38,186 nt of DNA from Pleurotus djamor (GCA_029747585.1 JAPEVF010000433.1:1-38186); one strand, 5' to 3'. Shown: positions 18,923 to 30,800, counted from the stretch's first letter. The notes: generated from the sequence alone by a model not told the origin. A program made the numbers and translations.

Positions 18923-19500
18923 GCTGCGAACTAGTGGTTAGGATTTTTTGTCGAAGGGAAGGGATAGATGGTTTGGGTTGTCGAGGAGACGGAAAGGGAC
19001 AGGGAAATGGGGAAATGGTTGGGGATAGTTCGAAGATGGGGAGGGGTGCAACGGATCCTCAGAGGGCCAGACTGAGGGTACCACGCTTTTGGGGATAAAG
19101 TAGATTAGTAAAAGAGAATCAGAATAGAAGACGTACGGTTTGGGGACTTGTCAAAATATGTCGCGTTAGCTGACTAATCAAGCGCGCGACACGAGATGAG
19201 ATTAGATGAGAGATAAGAAAACTTAGAGTCAATTCTTCGATGACAGTTGTNAACCGTTATTTCAGAGGACTCTGCCTCGACTAGGACTGTACAGGCTGTC
19301 TTAAATACCTACGGGGACGAGTAGAGACGAGTAGGTACGAGTAAAGAAGGAGGGGCATATGTAAGTTGGGCCATAAGGAGGGACTTGGTCGAGAGGAGTC
19401 GAGACAAAGGGGGCATAGGGGGCATATACTTATATGGACTATGGGCATGGGGAAAGGTAAGTAAAAGGAAGGTAGCTACTACTATGATTGTGGTGAACAT
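18923..19500 (-). other. Putative 5' LTR / leader of the gag element
   Basis: This stretch lies directly upstream of gag. On the minus strand it contains a TATA-like TATTTAAG (19300-19307) followed by CT-rich leader sequence, as expected for an LTR promoter and U5. Repeated ACGAGTAG units (about 19318-19345) are also present. I could not fix the LTR ends or a primer-binding site, so the element assignment rests on position only. Confidence 0.4.
19300..19307 (-). promoter_or_regulatory. TATA-like box upstream of gag
   Basis: The minus strand reads TATTTAAG about 380 bases before the gag ATG. It may be the LTR promoter. No experimental support. Confidence 0.3.
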
Positions 19501-20135
19501 ATGTAGGAATTATCAGAGGGTGAATACAGGGAAGTAAGAGCCGGGGCCAGAGTAAGAGGGTCGAGGAAACACAGTGGAGGAGAAGACCTCCTTTTGGGTG
19601 GATTAAGTAATGGGCGCTGGGCGAGCGCTAAGGTATGTTCGCCACACGCAGTTCCATCACAACAGGAATTTGATGCACTTGAAGCGCTCGAACAGACGCC
19701 CGAATCCATCCTCTTCGTCTAGCCCCAAAACCACCTACACCGCCAACGCGTCCCGATATGGCCTCCAGGAACTCGGGCCACCTGTTAGTTGATCCGACAA
19801 AGCACCGGTCAGGTTGGTGACCACCACACCGCCTCCAGCTCAATCGGAGTTATCTGAACAATGGCCCATTGTTCGCCCAACGACAATTACCCCTCCTACC
19901 TGCCCACCAGGTTTGGCTTTCGGTGCTTGGAGCCTGGTTAATAGGTGGCCTCCACATGTGAACAAAACCTGGCCCATACCTATCTTTCTTGCTGTATTGT
20001 ACCTGTCCACCCAGGTCGCAATCGGGTTTGATGATTCTAGGTGACATCCAGCTTGCGCGACATACTTATAATAGCGTAGAAATTTCTAAGAAAATGTAGA
20101 TAAGTATACAGATTTTCAATTTACATTTGATGTAA
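19501..20135. other. Left flank of the Plavaka transposon, no gene supported
   Basis: No coding sequence is supported here. It holds a 19-base palindrome (19856-19874) and several CCAGG/CCTGG-containing segments (for example CCCACCAGGTTTGG, GAGCCTGGTTAATAGG and AAAACCTGGCCC between 19900 and 19980), which may be subterminal transposase-binding sites. A terminal inverted repeat could not be fixed by eye. Confidence 0.4.
19856..19874. repeat. 19-base palindrome GAACAATGGCCCATTGTTC
   Basis: The arms are perfect 9-base complements around a single C. It lies about 260 bases beyond the transposase stop. The same arms (GAACAATGG and CCCATTG) reappear at 24457-24477 just upstream of the transposase start, spaced by five bases. 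Confidence 0.85.
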
Positions 20136-23100
20136 TCATCCTCGCGAAAGGCGCGCCCGCTTATTCTGCTGGGTTTCGGTGGTTTCCTCTTCGTTGTCAG
20201 CCGCTTGAGCTCGTTTGGCATCTTTCTTTGCCTTTTGCACGGCCTGCTTTGCGGCATTTTTCTCCCGAAGCTCTGTGGCGCATTCGAGGTGTTTGGCACC
20301 CCGATCAGTGAAGATCGGAATGGGGCGAGCCAGCGACGGAGGCAAGATGGCTCGGAGAAGGCTGCCATTGTGAAACGAAGCTGTGTTGACGACGTAGCTT
20401 TCGAGCGGCTTGTGCTCAATCACTACATCTGTCACCCCCGAATCTTGACGTTCTTGCATGCGAGTCCGCTTTCCGGACGCCTCACATCTAGCCAAAAGGC
20501 AATCGTGCTGGACATTGACAGCAAATTGCAGCATCTATTGACAACCATGAGGCGTTAGTTTATACTCTGGGTGAACTTGAAGAGCTTCAGCGAATTGAAC
20601 GCACCGGGGTTGTGACAATTTCATACACAGTTTCATTGAATCTTCTGAGGAGGGTGGGCATACCAAAGACTTCGTGGCGAGACGGAGACAACTGGAAGAC
20701 ATCTAGGATTGCAATAGCACCCAGATCCGTTGTACGTTGCAGGATCTGGGTTATTCGCCCAAATATCGTTGTATTCTAATGGATGCAATCGTAAGTGACT
20801 CGGAGCACCGCCGCATCAACTTGTAGTGCATCCAACTTACCTCGTTAAGTGCAGAATTTGAGATTACCCAGGACCCGACGGCGCACTTATCTCCAGAAGT
20901 TGTCGTGGTTGATGAACAAGAACGCCAGCAATCTTCGTGTAGGTTATAATCTGAGGAGTTCACGGCCAAGCGAGCAACTGTGGTTTGAAGTGAAAAAGTT
21001 GGATATTCTCGTTTTTTCTTCGGTCGAGGGGCCAGCTTGATGGAGCCTGGTAATGGATCAATGATGTTAAGCCGTTCACGTTCAACGGCCTCGTCTTTAG
21101 GGAAAAGGATGTCAGGCTCACCAGGTTCCTCTGATTTTTCGGAGCTCCAGCCAAGCAGACGCTGCAAAATAGGATGTTCAAGAAGATAGTCCTGTATTCC
21201 GTTACCCGCTTGAACCCAATTCCCATCCGGCATCGGCCACCAGCCTCCCAAGAGACGATGTTTCATGCTTTCTTGATCTGCGAGTTGGATTGCAATGTCT
21301 CGGCTCGGTGCAAGATGATTTGACAATATAGAGCAAAATCGGAAGACAGCGTTGTATGATTCGAAGACCTCTGTTGCGGAGCCGATCAAAGGGCCGAAGC
21401 GTCGAATATCCTCGGTGAGATGCGAAAGGAGATGAAGCTTGATCTTGTTGTGCATTTTCGATGGGTTGATGATGGCGAACATATCGAGGACATTCGCAAC
21501 GGCGACCTCAACATCCTCCTGTCAGGTCAATGTCAATCTTCTGGACAGTTGAACGACAACCTGGAGGAATAATCAGTGATCACACACACAATATTCATCC
21601 ATGTTCCGTATCTCAGGGAACCATAGGAGCGCGGATAGCTCGGCGACAGCTTTCCAGGTCGCAAAATAGGGCTCGTCAAGTAGGTCGTGGAGTTGAAAGA
21701 TACTGGTCTGGATCAATGTTTTGAGTTGACGCCCCACAAGGGAGTTGGCATATTGCATAATGTACGCCGATCGTATTGGATGCGTTGACAGCCCATCGAT
21801 ATTTGTCGCCTGTAGTCGAGTTGAAAATACTTGCTTCTGTACCGGCGTCCAAGTTGTATGGGAGTCACTGTGCCAGATGTATTTTACAATTCCAAGCAGG
21901 ATCGTGTGTAGAAGCTCAACTGGCGTGTCCTTCATTGGATCAAACCCTGATCAGGTATTGAGTTGGACCAAAAATTCAGATATTTATGTCTTGACTCACC
22001 TCGACTTTGAAGAAATCCGCTGTAAATATCCTCTTGATTTTGAGAGACCCATGTTCTCAACTGTGTTCCGATTTCCTGGGATGTAAGGTGTTGTTTCGGA
22101 TCGCTTCGTTTCGTGCGGTGCTCTTCCAACAGGTATTCGATCCAATATTGGGTGTAGCTGTCCTTGACACCCGTCTCGGTTTGGCGCACTTGGACTGGCT
22201 TGGCGACACCATGACAAGCCAGGCGTACTTGACCTTGGACTTCCTCCAGTGTCCCTCGAGCTGTTCGCGGTTTCCCTGGCTGACCATAAGCCCATAAGCA
22301 TTCAGTAGTTGGTCGCTTGTCCTCAGCGGCAAAATAGCACGTACGTGAAAAAGCGCTTCATACCCGACATCCGATTCCTTCTCTTTTTCGGTTCCTCCAA
22401 CCTCGCATTTCCGACATGGGTAATTTCCCTTAGACCCAATGTGTGAACAGACCTCGCTTTGCATTGGATTGTCATTACGACTGCTATTCAGGTAGAGCTG
22501 GAAACAGCTCATTAGGCCGGTGATGGCATCATGGACGCGGACTGGTGTATGGTGAGTACTCCTTCATTGATTGAGCAATGAGTCATAGGCTCTTGAGTGT
22601 CAGTTGAACAAATATATAGAAAATGGACTGACTCGATTGCGTTTCTGAATGCAATAAACTGCTCCGTGATGGTGGCATGTGGTGATGTTGAGATGAAATG
22701 AACGTGAAATTCCTGTTGCAGTAGCTTGCGAGGGAGGTTGGTGTGTGTGATGTAGGCATTCCAGTGTTTATTCCATGACTTGGAGCGATTCCCAGAGACA
22801 TCATCAGCAAAGTAGTCAAGGAAGCTGGTATTGAGTGGGTCGCCCTGGGCTATCTCGCGTTTAGGGTTTGGCATTTGACCGGCGTATTCGCGGGTCCGCT
22901 GATCAGCGGACCATGCAGGGGGTACCATGTTATCACTGAGGTCAAGGTAGTTCTCAACCAGTAGCTCGGCTTGAATGAAAATGGGGGGGCCAACCATGGC
23001 GATCACCTTACTCTGTAAGAATTCGGGTGGTTAGAGGATGAGAGAGGGAGCAAGGCTTTGGGTTGTGCGTGCCTGATCAGTCCATTCAACGTGCACTGCG

Positions 23101-24433
23101 TTCGCATGAAGTTTTCCATTTGACAAGATCCATCGGAGGGGAATGACCAGCTGGCCTGAGCGAGTTCGAGCGAGTTCGTTGACATAGTAATGACATCCAT
23201 GCAAGTCATCATACATGGGACTGAGGCAGTCAAGATCGACATCATTTCGCCACTTTTGTGCATGCCAGACTTCCCGAATGACTCCATCTTGAGGAATCTC
23301 GGGATACACATGGATGTGACGCCGTATATTTGGGTTTGCCCAATCCTATTAGAGATTGAATTTCAAAATTTGCATGAGCTCCCTATAGTAGATTGAAACA
23401 TACCTTGGCAATTATACTCCGTGGGTCATTCATGTAGTACACATTCCCTTTAGGGGACCGGTTTTGAAGAGTTGGAATTCCGCACGTTTTCCGAAGAAGT
23501 GCTTGTTGTTTGCGGAGTGCATCAAATGAGGGGACTCCACTCTCTCGTAGAATCCAAAGGAAAACTTTCATAAGTGAGCCAGAGATTCGGAGGCGGGGAA
23601 AGTTGTCGAGAAGATCAAGTAGAAAAGACTGAAAGTCATCAGCGCATTAGCCCACTGACGCGTGTGAAGAACCAAGAAGTAAATTGATGGGCGTACCGTT
23701 TTGGACGAATAAGGAAACCAGTGGCTGCCCTGAGCGCTTGCCTTGCCAACATCCTCGTCTCCATCGACACCACGATTGCCTTTGAATTCGAGCCACCTTA
23801 AGCTGAGTATATGCTTGTTGGGGACTTAACTTTGGAAACTCACCAGCGTAGTCAATGAAATCCCTTAGAATATCATCTTCCTCACCGAGTTCACCGGCCA
23901 AGTTTCCGTCATCGATAAACTGCTGGCCAGTCTGACTGGCATCCCAAAGACCAAAGTTGTCCATGGCATCCTTGATGCGACGCGAATCATCGCTAGTCAA
24001 ATCATTTCCGGCACTGAATCCCCCCACCTCGCCTGCATCAAATGCTTCCCACAGATCCCGCTCGGCCATGCTCTGCTGGGTTGATGCAACGCTTGCGTGC
24101 ACAGATGGTATGACAACATTACGAAGAGCTGTGGTACCTTCACGACTCGTGTCGCCGTGCCGCTGGTTCTCTGCTTGTCGCCGTTCAATCTCTGCCTGGA
24201 GGATCAGGGCAGACTCCCACTGCTCAATTGCTTTCGCATGCGATACCGATTTTAAGTGTGAATTGAGGCTTTTGTGATCGATCCAACCACCTCGGCAACG
24301 CTGACATCGCACTTTCTTGTGCACTAAATCCTGTGTAATATCTATCCCATTGAATCGGTAAGTTTTCTTTAGTTTTTCATGATGGACAGAACCCGGACTC
24401 ACAATCGGGGACTGCCTTTGCTTTCGGTGCCAT
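20136..24433 (-). CDS. Plavaka transposase (CACTA/EnSpm-related)
   Basis: This is the cut-and-paste transposase of a Plavaka element. The ATG at 24433 gives [11 protein letters not shown] spliced junction then leads to [16 protein letters not shown], a C2H2 zinc finger (C-X2-C-X12-H-X5-H) for DNA binding. After an acidic region the family core follows in order: [140 protein letters not shown] and [20 protein letters not shown]. It ends with [20 protein letters not shown] and ARLSRG at 20136. About eleven introns of roughly 50-60 nt are needed. One junction near 23,850 (DYAG to LRWLEF) does not keep frame with the obvious sites, so the copy may carry a small lesion. Otherwise it looks nearly intact. 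Confidence 0.88.
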
Positions 24434-24668
24434 GACTCACAAAGCCTCAAATTTTCGAACAATGGAACGGCCCATTGCCTTATTTGCTCAAGTTTTTGTC
24501 AAGTGGCCGATGAAACTCAGATCTGAGTTTATAAGTTGAGTGGCTCAGTGGCTCATCCTCCGCCCACAATTTTCCCTTAACCGCAACCACCACATTTTAT
24601 CCTTCCCAGCCGATTGACCCCCAAGAGTCCCATCGTTCCATATAAGATATACTAATATTGCCATAAAT
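24434..24668. promoter_or_regulatory. Head-to-head intergenic promoter of the Plavaka gene pair
   Basis: The 235 bases separate two divergent start codons and should drive both genes. It contains GAACAATGG...CCCATTG (24457-24477), the perfect palindrome AAACTCAGATCTGAGTTT (24513-24530), a doubled GTGGCTCA (24540-24555) and AT-rich TATAAGATATACTAAT (about 24641-24656) before the plus-strand gene. The palindromes are good candidates for transposase or host factor binding. Confidence 0.6.
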
Positions 24669-26127
24669 ATGCCTCCTCGCGCGCGCTTCAACGAAAATGA
24701 CTTCGACGATCTCAGTAATATCATTCATGGACCTTCACCAACTTCCACTCCTTCGGCCACCCGCATCCACAAGCGTTCACGTACCCAACGCGAGAGCGAA
24801 GGCAACGAAAATGAAGATGACGGCTCCGGCTTGGACAGCGAAGATGGTATTCAGAGCCGTGATGAGCCACCCGAATCAACCGCTAGTTTCTCAAGGGCCA
24901 CACCGTACCGATCAATGAATGTCAATGATAAGAACACCGTCCTACAGTATGCCCGAGTCAAGCGACTGCGGAGTGGCCTCATTACGGAGACGGAGAAGTT
25001 TCTCAATGTGAGTCCGCCATATTGAAGTCGTCTGATCAAAGCTTACAAATGGGGCCACCAAGGATCCTCCGACCGTTCAGCAGGGCAAACTATTCGTTCT
25101 TTTGCAACTGGCTACTGATCAACTCAGCCAGCGAGAGTCAGGTAGCCCGCCATATCAAGTCTCTGCTGCTCTTCAGGTGTGTTTCCAACCCTGTACGCTG
25201 TGATATCGTAGCCGATCTGATCTAATCTTAGAAAAATATTGACAACTACGCGAGCACCATCCTCTTGTCGCCGAAATTGAGTGCATACAAGGGCGAGGCT
25301 CCAACGAACCATCTTTTGGTAAGTTCTCTCCGTAGTAGTTTGTATCTCGGGTCCTTCAACTCATGCAATACTCCCAGGATTTCCTCAGGAAGCACCGCTT
25401 TGACATGCCGCCAAACGTTGAACGTGACGCCGCAAGCTGGGGAAAGATTACATGTGCCGTTCAAGAGTCCTTTACGCAGCGGAGAGCAAAGTTCAAGAAG
25501 CTCGTGAGTCTCTCCAATGTATCATTGGATTATCACACACTCATCATGGGTTATTGGGGGGTAAGCTCGCAGGAAGTGTGCGGTCGAAAGATGGAAAAGA
25601 TCTTCCCCAATCCTCTCGTCAAAACATCTATGCCCTTGCGCAAGCTTTCGTCGCGACAACCGATATTAAATGCGAGGTCACTATCCCCCTCTGTGCTCGT
25701 ATCGCCATGCTCGTGCGTCTATTAGGGTCTCTTGTCTGGACCTCATTTCGCTAATACCTTATTCACGCATCAGCGNTTTCGTTTACCTTAAAGACGCCGG
25801 AACTGCATTCTGGGACCGCGCCGATGGACAGCTAGCCTCGATTCGAAAGCAAACCAAGATGGAAGCAAAAGCCCTTACACGGTGAGTACTGGTATCAACT
25901 TTTGTCGGAAGGTCTCGTAGCCTAAAGTTGCTCCACCACCTAGTGTCTTTCGCGCCTTCTTGGACAACGACCGTCAAGCTCATGGCGACGTTACCATCAT
26001 TGATGTTGCAACATCGCAGGTTCAACAAGAAGTTGATGACCTCCTTGATGTTTCCGCGGTTAATTCTTCCGACTCCCATGATGATGATGCCGCCGACGAT
26101 GACGAGAATCCTGGCACATCTGACTGA
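24669..26127 (+). CDS. Second gene of the Plavaka element, function unknown
   Basis: Plavaka-type elements in Agaricomycetes often sit beside a gene of this kind; I recognise the pattern but know no activity. Exons in phase are 24669-25007, 25063-25176, 25232-25318, 25378-25503, then one from 25566, one beginning near 25776, and a last one ending in TGA at 26127. The total is about 385 residues. The N-terminus is acidic and serine-rich. Then come KNTVLQYARVKRLRSGLITE, NIDNYASTILLSPKLSAYKG, QNIYALAQAFVATTDIKCEV and DAGTAFWDRADGQLASIRKQ. The end is strongly acidic (DSHDDDAADDDENPGTSD). The ambiguous base at 25776 coincides with a one-base frame problem at the start of the sixth exon. The gene shares its promoter region with the transposase, which suggests joint expression and possibly a helper role. 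Confidence 0.75.
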
Positions 26128-26905
26128 GATTCTCTCCTGTATATTTCCTTTGTAGCCGTGTCATACCGATAATAATGAATCGAGCCGGAATCTATTTGTG
26201 AATATGATGTATAAATCGTGCTTGCAGTCCCTGATACCAGAGTGTGCAAGAGCTGATCCCCCGCAAAGGAGAATGATAGGATTGTGCTGGGCTAACGGCT
26301 ATATACTAGGGCACACAATTGGTACCAGACAGCTGTGAGAACAACACGCCTCAAGCCGTTCATCATGCTGGTGGACGTTGGGCGTGGATGGTAAAGGGTG
26401 CGTAGAAAAAATAGGTAGGTGAAATTATGCAGAGATGGTGGATCGAAGCTCTTAACATACGCGGCGGATAGGTGCAGTGCCAGCTGGTTGACAGATGTAC
26501 CTGGTACCAGCATGTGGCCATAGGCGATCTAAGCTGGTGCCCAGCTCTCAAGAGAACGACTGCCAGGTGTTTACGTCATGTGGTCAACGTGTCCCTGAAA
26601 CCTGACGACCACGTTCTCCTCCGTTGGCGGTGTACAAATACAATGCTCTGCAAGTTCGATGATGAGTTCAATGCCAGTGTGTATCTATATCTCTGCAGCA
26701 GCCGAACATACTCCCAGACGTCCAGAATTCCGTCTACTAGTAGGACCACTCGCCCGCTTTTTCTATTCTCAAGGCCGGCCTAAACGTAAAGGACTGAGAG
26801 TCCCATATGTCTCGATGAAAGGCGAAGGAGGGCTGTTCCCTCTCATGCTATATGCAACCACTCGAGTATGGTGCTACAGTTTAATGCATACGGTCGATGA
26901 TACTA
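26128..26905. other. Right flank of the Plavaka element, no gene supported
   Basis: No coding sequence resembles a known family. Several ACCTGG/CCAGGT-like segments occur (GGTACCAGACAGC near 26321, TGTACCTGGTACCAGCATG near 26497, TGCCAGGTGTTTACG near 26560), recalling those in the left flank. The right end of the transposon should lie here. Confidence 0.4.
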
Positions 26906-27243
26906 GGTGAGTTCCTCTTGCGCTCGCGTCCATCTTCTCGTCAGACCATCTCAGGTTCGCCTTCATTTAGCTTCAACACCTTGACAACACTTGAGCTTGA
27001 GCTTGCGGCCTCATCGACGCATCGTCAACCCGTCTATCTAGCTTTTCCAAGTNCCCAGACCTCTAGTCGTTCATGGAGGCCGAAAGTCATCCTGACTCGG
27101 ATGCCTGACGCCCCACGTCAAACCTAGGTCAAAACGTCGCACTCGCTTTCTTCATCTTCGAGCCCTCATGATCCCAAGACGAATGACGGTCACGAAGTTT
27201 GGAAGATGTGGTGATATACGAGCTGGGAGCTTGGTACTGCATA
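26906..27243. repeat. Tandem repeat unit A (338 bp)
   Basis: It begins GGTGAGTTCCTCTTGCGCTC and shares with unit B both this head and a block ending ATGGAGGCCGAAAGT...GACTCGGATGCCTGACG. It ends just after GAAGATGTGGTGATATACGA. The head looks like a splice donor with intron sequence. Confidence 0.7.
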
Positions 27244-27518
27244 GGTGAGTGCCGCTTGCGCTCGCGTCTCTTTTCCTCATGTCTCCTATCATTGACGCAT
27301 CGCCAGCCTATCTTTCTAGCTTTTCAAAGTCCCAGACATCTAGACGCCGATGGAGGCCGAAAGTATAGCCGACTCGGATGCCTGACGCGCCTACCCCGCG
27401 CTTGCCTTCTCTACCTTTGAGACCTCACGATCCCTGGACGAAAGACTCAGACTCAGGACGAAGGGAAGATGTGGTGATGGAGTATATATATGCGTTTAAC
27501 TAGACTACTATGGTACTA
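27244..27518. repeat. Tandem repeat unit B (275 bp)
   Basis: It begins GGTGAGTGCCGCTTGCGCTC at 27244 and parallels unit A through TCTAGCTTTTCAAAGTCCCA and ATGGAGGCCGAAAGT, ending after GAAGATGTGGTGATGGAGTA. The difference in length from unit A comes from deletions in the middle. Confidence 0.7.
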
Positions 27519-27600
27519 GGTGAGTTCCGCTTGCGCTCGTGCCATCTTTTCGTCATGCCCCATCTCAGTCTGTACTTTGCAGACTTTNCCCTTTCCCAAA
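27519..27600. repeat. Partial repeat unit C
   Basis: It begins GGTGAGTTCCGCTTGCGCTC at 27519 and follows unit A for about 50 bases (CATCTTTTCGTCATGCCCCA), then diverges. A more decayed head, GGTGAGTTCCCCTTACGCTT, recurs at 31152. Confidence 0.6.
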
Positions 27601-27828
27601 TGAGCCCCTCCTACCTCCCCGAGTCCCAGGTCGCGCAAACATGCTACGGCTTGAGATTCGTCGCAAACCTCCAGAGTCCAACACCCACCTCTCCCTCTGG
27701 ATCCAACGCGTCGTTGACCCAGTGCCCCGCGAAAACTATGCTTATACACATCCCTCACGCCTGTGCTTCGGTCGCATCTCACCGCTGTCCCATGCCTGCT
27801 TCCTTTCCTCGTCCTCTGAAGGTCCATT

Positions 27829-27850
27829 CCAACCAACCAACCAACCAACC
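27829..27850. repeat. AACC tetranucleotide microsatellite
   Basis: AACC is repeated about five times in a row (AACCAACCAACCAACCAACC) followed by GAACCC. Confidence 0.9.
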
Positions 27851-30800
27851 GAACCCGACCTCATTCTACATGCATCGTACACCCTTCAAACCCCACACCC
27901 CATTCCCAAACCCTCAACTCGCCGACGCCACATAACGCACAACGCATCACCATAGTGCCCATTCTCAGCTGGCGACAGTACTCTATTGCCACTCAGAGGA
28001 TTCGTTTCATACCACATAGGACAGGATCTGTCTGCTTGGACGCGCGAGGTTCGAGATGGTTCGCTGGTATGGGGGCNTAGAAACCGAGGACAGACGTTTG
28101 AATGAGTGGACTAGGAGAAGGGAGCACTAAGGAGGTGCTGGTGGGGATTGGAGCTTGGTGTGGACGGGAACGGGAACCGAAACGGAAACTTGTAAGGAGG
28201 AAGGCGGGGAAAGGTCAAGAGGTGGGGTAGGAGGGATAAAGAGGGTGGAAAAAGAGACGAAGAGGGTGTGGGAGAGAGCTGGAGAATCGATTGGTACGAG
28301 TTCGGCTCGTGGACTTGCGTGTCTGCAGCTGAATCGACAAGGCATGTTGCGTGTGGTATCATGGGGAGCTGTCGGATGCTCTGAGATTTCGAAGAGGGAT
28401 AGTTCATGGACGCGTCGCCGAGGTTGGAGTACATCCGGATTCCGCTTTGGTGGGAGGGCGGAGGAACGAGGCCTTAGGAAGGAACAGCCGAGGACCTGGA
28501 CCGTCGGTTTGGTGACGTTGCGCAAAAGGGTTCTTGGGGTCAAGCATGCATACAGGGACCCTGGAGGCGCAGGACGATAGCTATGTCTCTTGGATATTGA
28601 ATATCGAATATTCGACAGCTCTAGAGAAGCTCTCGAAAATCCTTCATCGTTGCGCAATGGCCATGGCCGACGCATACACATGGATCATAACTCAAGCCCT
28701 CAAGTACTCAAGTACTCAAGCTCAAGCTTGGATTCATATAGCTTCCCAGACCGCCACGTATATCTTCAATCATGGATCTCTCCCCACTGTCATACGCGCC
28801 GCCACTCCAACTGAAGCATGGCGGAAAGCAGCGCCCGTGAACACATCATCTTTCCTGACCTCCACGAATCCGAAACTCTCCCTCAAAGCCCTTCGCTGCC
28901 CCATCCTTAGCTTCGTCTCCTCCTCGTCCTCATGTTGTCGAAACCCAAACCTCCCTTGAACCTCCCCATATCAAATGTAATGCATCGTCGTGACCCTCCT
29001 CAGCTGACGAGAATACGCTATATAGACTGAGAGGATTCACTCAGAGGGTCTGCTTCATCCTGGGTCTGAATCCACGAATCCAAACGCCCAGTGACCTATA
29101 AGCTCGTCCGCCGCAATATCTAGGATCGCCTCGTTCCTGCTCCAAGGCCCCCGCCCCGCTATGTTTCCGGGTTCGTCCACCCCGAGAAAACAAGGACGCC
29201 CTCCCTTCTTATCATCGAGGCGTCACCCAGCTTTATCCCCCCCTTGTTTCCGCTGCTAGTATATCATTCTTGAAGTTGGGTCAAACCTCACCGCGCTGTT
29301 CGCCGCTTCCGCCTCCATCTCCGCTCCAGCTGCCTACCATCAGGAAGAATCGCGAAGGAACACAGAATGTGATATACCGTATATCGGATATATTGGGTAT
29401 ATGCGCTGACAGTGGAAATCCGACGCCAATACTAGTGACCTTCCTTTTCTACGTGAGTTTCGTGTTGTCCTTGCGTCCTGCTTTTCCCCAGGCTAGCGTG
29501 CGCTCATCGACATCTCTCAACACCACCTGTCTTTTGCAGACTCTTGCAACTGAATGGTCGCGTCTGATCGCCTACAAATCGTCACCCTCTCAGTCGTATT
29601 ATGCCTTTCCTCTTCCCCCGTCCTGGATCTTTCCTCTCCTCGTCGTTCGCCTCCCTAAGTGACCCTCCGAAACAATGGTCCCCACCTCTCTCCTCTCGTC
29701 TATCATTCCCACTAAGAAGACAGGGGGAAGTAACAATGTCCAACTCTATTAGTGAGTTCTTCGCAGCAGCCCCCGCGGAACCGCTCATGCTAAAAGGGTC
29801 TCGTCTTTCAGTGTGGTAGTCCCTGGAGCTGAGAAGAGCCAAGACCTGTATTTGTTTGCCCGTTGCGTCGACCCCCATGCAAACACGAAGTCATTTGAAG
29901 TGCGTCGAATTGTTTTCATCTCATCAATGAAGATAAACCAAATGATCACTTCCCTTCCTCCAGTTGGTCTTGGTAGACCAGGCTACCAAGGCTAAGAACG
30001 AGCTCAATGCGTTGTTCGGCTTCAGAGCTTCTAGTAAGTAGTGCCTCACAAGTTGGGTGATCCGACGCACGGAGAGTATTTTTTTTTTCGTTTGTGTTTG
30101 TACGATGTTGGCCANCATCATTGAAAGTTTCCAGTTGCGCGCGCATCCATGTTCGATATGATCATCACTCTAGCAGTGCAGAAGAGCCGACGCTGGAGAA
30201 CGCTATGGTGCTACACGTCAGCAGGCTGACAAAGTGGTGTATACGAAGCAAGGCTTACTCTCGACCCGTGTTCTGATCTCCGTGTTCAGTTTGTCTTGTG
30301 CACAATGTGTACATCTTGCCACGCTTTCCGCTGTTGATCCTTCCAGGGTTTCTTCCACAGCAGGTTGTGGTGCTGAGGTAAGAGAATTCCGTCATGGTAG
30401 GTCAGTGCGTCCTTTCGTTGTCTGGAGGCGAAGGGAAGAGGACCGTGATGAACGCATCACATTTGGCTTCCCTTTCTTGTCCCGCTCCAGTGCGGAAAGA
30501 ACCAGCACCGCAGGATCGTACACGGTAAGGGTTGACACAAGTCATTCGTCAGTAATTCCGACGACGGTAGATAGACAGACTGATCGTTGGAAGTCGCACA
30601 TGACGGATTGGATGAAACGATGCAGGACAGAAGTACATCAGGCTTTGAGTACTTGAGTGTCAACGTTGTCAGAGCAGAGGCTGAGCAGAGGTAGAGCGCT
30701 GAAACGCTGAAGGTTGATAGAGCGAGAACCAGAGATTCTCTGTCCTAGATAACCGGTTTTCCTAGAACCAGACGGCGAATTTAGCAAGCATGCAAGCAGA

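Noticed and set aside
19065..19082. Primer-binding site TGGTACCCTCAGTCTGG for the gag element
   Set aside because: It starts with TGG, but no LTR end (CA) precedes it and I cannot match it to a tRNA by eye.
26906..27600. CRISPR-like array
   Set aside because: The repeats are long, imperfect, few and without regular short spacers, and the genome is eukaryotic.
27510..27955. Overlapping plus-strand frames of 138-141 residues
   Set aside because: They are Pro/Ser/Thr-rich in several frames at once and run through the AACC microsatellite and a repeat unit; composition rather than coding is the likely cause.
28127..28681. 184-residue minus-strand frame and an overlapping 141-residue plus-strand frame
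   Set aside because: Both are low in recognisable features and overlap each other. The sequence is purine/pyrimidine skewed, which keeps stops rare. Not supported as genes.
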